NCBI GenBank assembly: GCA_023554435.1
Contig: JAMJQV010000104.1
Span: 1 to 16,276, forward strand
Source of the DNA: Gemmatimonadota bacterium
Lineage (GTDB): Bacteria > Gemmatimonadota > Gemmatimonadetes > Palauibacterales > Palauibacteraceae
Length of the DNA stretch: 16,276 nt
Reading direction: 5' to 3'
Shown here one piece after another: positions 15,602 through 16,276 of this stretch. The position numbers and the translations under genes were made by a program. Below the pieces are notes generated by a model that was not told the origin of the DNA, did no database searches, and saw only the letters and a program-made list of their open reading frames with translations. Each line of letters opens with the position of its first letter. Positions within the stretch are counted from its first letter, which is position 1.

Positions 15602-16276
15602 TCAGGCGCCGACGCGCTCCTGTTCCATCACGGCCAGCGACGCGTAGAGATCTTCCAGGCTCGAGATGAGGCGTCCGCCCACGGACTCCACGGCTTCCCC
15701 GTACGAGGGGGCCGCCCGGCCACCCGCGAGGATCGGCATCGTGGGACCGACTGCGGCCCGAAGCTCCACGAACTGCTCCGCGATACCCGGGTCGTCGGTC
15801 GGGAATACCAGGCTGATGGCGATACCCGAAGCGCCGGTGCTGCGAGCGACATCCGCGATATCGGCCGCGGGCAACTCGGTTCCCAGGTAGGTCACTCGCC
15901 ATCCCTGCGTCGCCGCCGCAGCCGCAACGAACAACGCCCCGAACTCGTGTCTCTGCCCGGTTGGGGTCGCGACCACCAGGCCCGGCGCCTCCGGGCCCGC
16001 CATGACCGAGTTCGCGAGCGATTCCAGCACACGTCGAATCACCGCGGACGCGAGGTGCTCGTGCCCCGGGCTCATCTGCCCATGTTCCCAGCGATCCCCG
16101 ATGCTGGCCAGCAGCGGCCCGAGAACGTCCTCGATCAGCATGGGTGCCGACAGCGCCACCGCGGCCCTCATCAGGGACTTCTCGAGCCGCACCGCATCGA
16201 GAGACTCGACCGCGGCGAGGCACTCTTCCCGGTGGACTTCCGGCGCCGACGAGAGGCCCTGCTCTATCTCACGGCG
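15602..16276 (-). CDS. CarH/LitR-like cobalamin-dependent photoreceptor regulator, C-terminal part (cut by window edge)
   Basis: The frame is open to the right edge, so only the last 224 residues are seen; the N-terminal DNA-binding domain, expected to be MerR-type, lies outside. The visible part has a methionine-synthase-like four-helix cap (about 15-85) and a B12-binding Rossmann domain (about 95-215). The cap carries the light-sensing motif Wx9EH (W63, then E73 and H74 in the visible numbering). The Rossmann part has TPTGQRHEFG, whose His110 lies at nearly the spacing of the lower cobalt ligand in Thermus CarH (47 residues after the Trp, versus 46). Such proteins bind adenosylcobalamin, form tetramers that repress DNA in the dark and fall apart on illumination. 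It ends 12 bases from the photolyase stop in convergent orientation. A GTG at 16192 gives an internal frame start but would delete half the cap, so I do not treat it as the real start. Confidence 0.9.
   Translation of the reverse strand, partial: RREIEQGLSSAPEVHREECLAAVESLDAVRLEKSLMRAAVALSAPMLIEDVLGPLLASIGDRWEHGQMSPGHEHLASAVIRRVLESLANSVMAGPEAPGLVVATPTGQRHEFGALFVAAAAATQGWRVTYLGTELPAADIADVARSTGASGIAISLVFPTDDPGIAEQFVELRAAVGPTMPILAGGRAAPSYGEAVESVGGRLISSLEDLYASLAVMEQERVGA

Noticed and set aside
15390..16223. A 277-codon minus-strand frame overlapping photolyase and regulator genes
   Set aside because: The product is Arg/Gly-rich low-complexity sequence and conflicts with two genes carrying conserved motifs.

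Overview
This window is a high-GC bacterial chromosomal segment, densely packed, with no tRNA, rRNA, insertion sequence or CRISPR array that I can see. No gap between genes exceeds about 200 bases, and the longest are 4504-4702, 13319-13458 and 13975-14122. The gene content is an S46 peptidase, a TIGR02999-type ECF sigma factor beside a kinase-TPR protein, a TolB/FlgO-like TPR protein and an isoquinoline-oxidoreductase-type molybdoenzyme. That mix is typical of Gemmatimonadota and, less specifically, Acidobacteriota. This is an inference from gene content; no phylogenetic marker is present.

Region 1 (1-4503, minus strand) holds a likely co-transcribed set: an S46 dipeptidyl-peptidase, a small outer-membrane beta-barrel protein 28 bases after it, and a membrane-anchored TolB-like/TPR protein. 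Together they look like envelope and peptide-handling functions. Region 2 (4703-8390, plus strand) is divergent from it: an ECF-type sigma factor followed 13 bases later by a large transmembrane Ser/Thr kinase with a TPR sensor half, a probable signalling pair. Region 3 (8479-11138, plus strand) is a two-gene periplasmic molybdenum hydroxylase (iorA-iorB-like) with overlapping stop and start codons. It ends 4 bases from the convergent next block.

Region 4 (11143-16276) is the most interesting part. On the minus strand are a fasciclin-domain protein and, after a 140-base hairpin-rich gap, two overlapping short-chain dehydrogenase genes: one lacking the usual catalytic Tyr, the other fused to a DUF2867-like domain. 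Divergent from the fasciclin gene is a class II-type DNA photolyase. Convergent with the photolyase, and cut by the right edge, is the C-terminal part of a CarH/LitR-like B12-dependent light-sensing regulator carrying the Wx9EH motif and the lower-ligand His. The 148-base region between the fasciclin and photolyase genes contains a near-consensus sigma-70 promoter (TTGACA, 17-base spacer, TATCAT) pointing to the fasciclin gene. Three related copies of a CGACTTATGGATAGAC-like half-site lie on and around it. My reading is that this is a light-controlled photoprotection module in which the B12 regulator represses in the dark, and light releases expression of the photolyase, the fasciclin protein and possibly the SDR pair. 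The arrangement is seen directly; the regulation is inferred.
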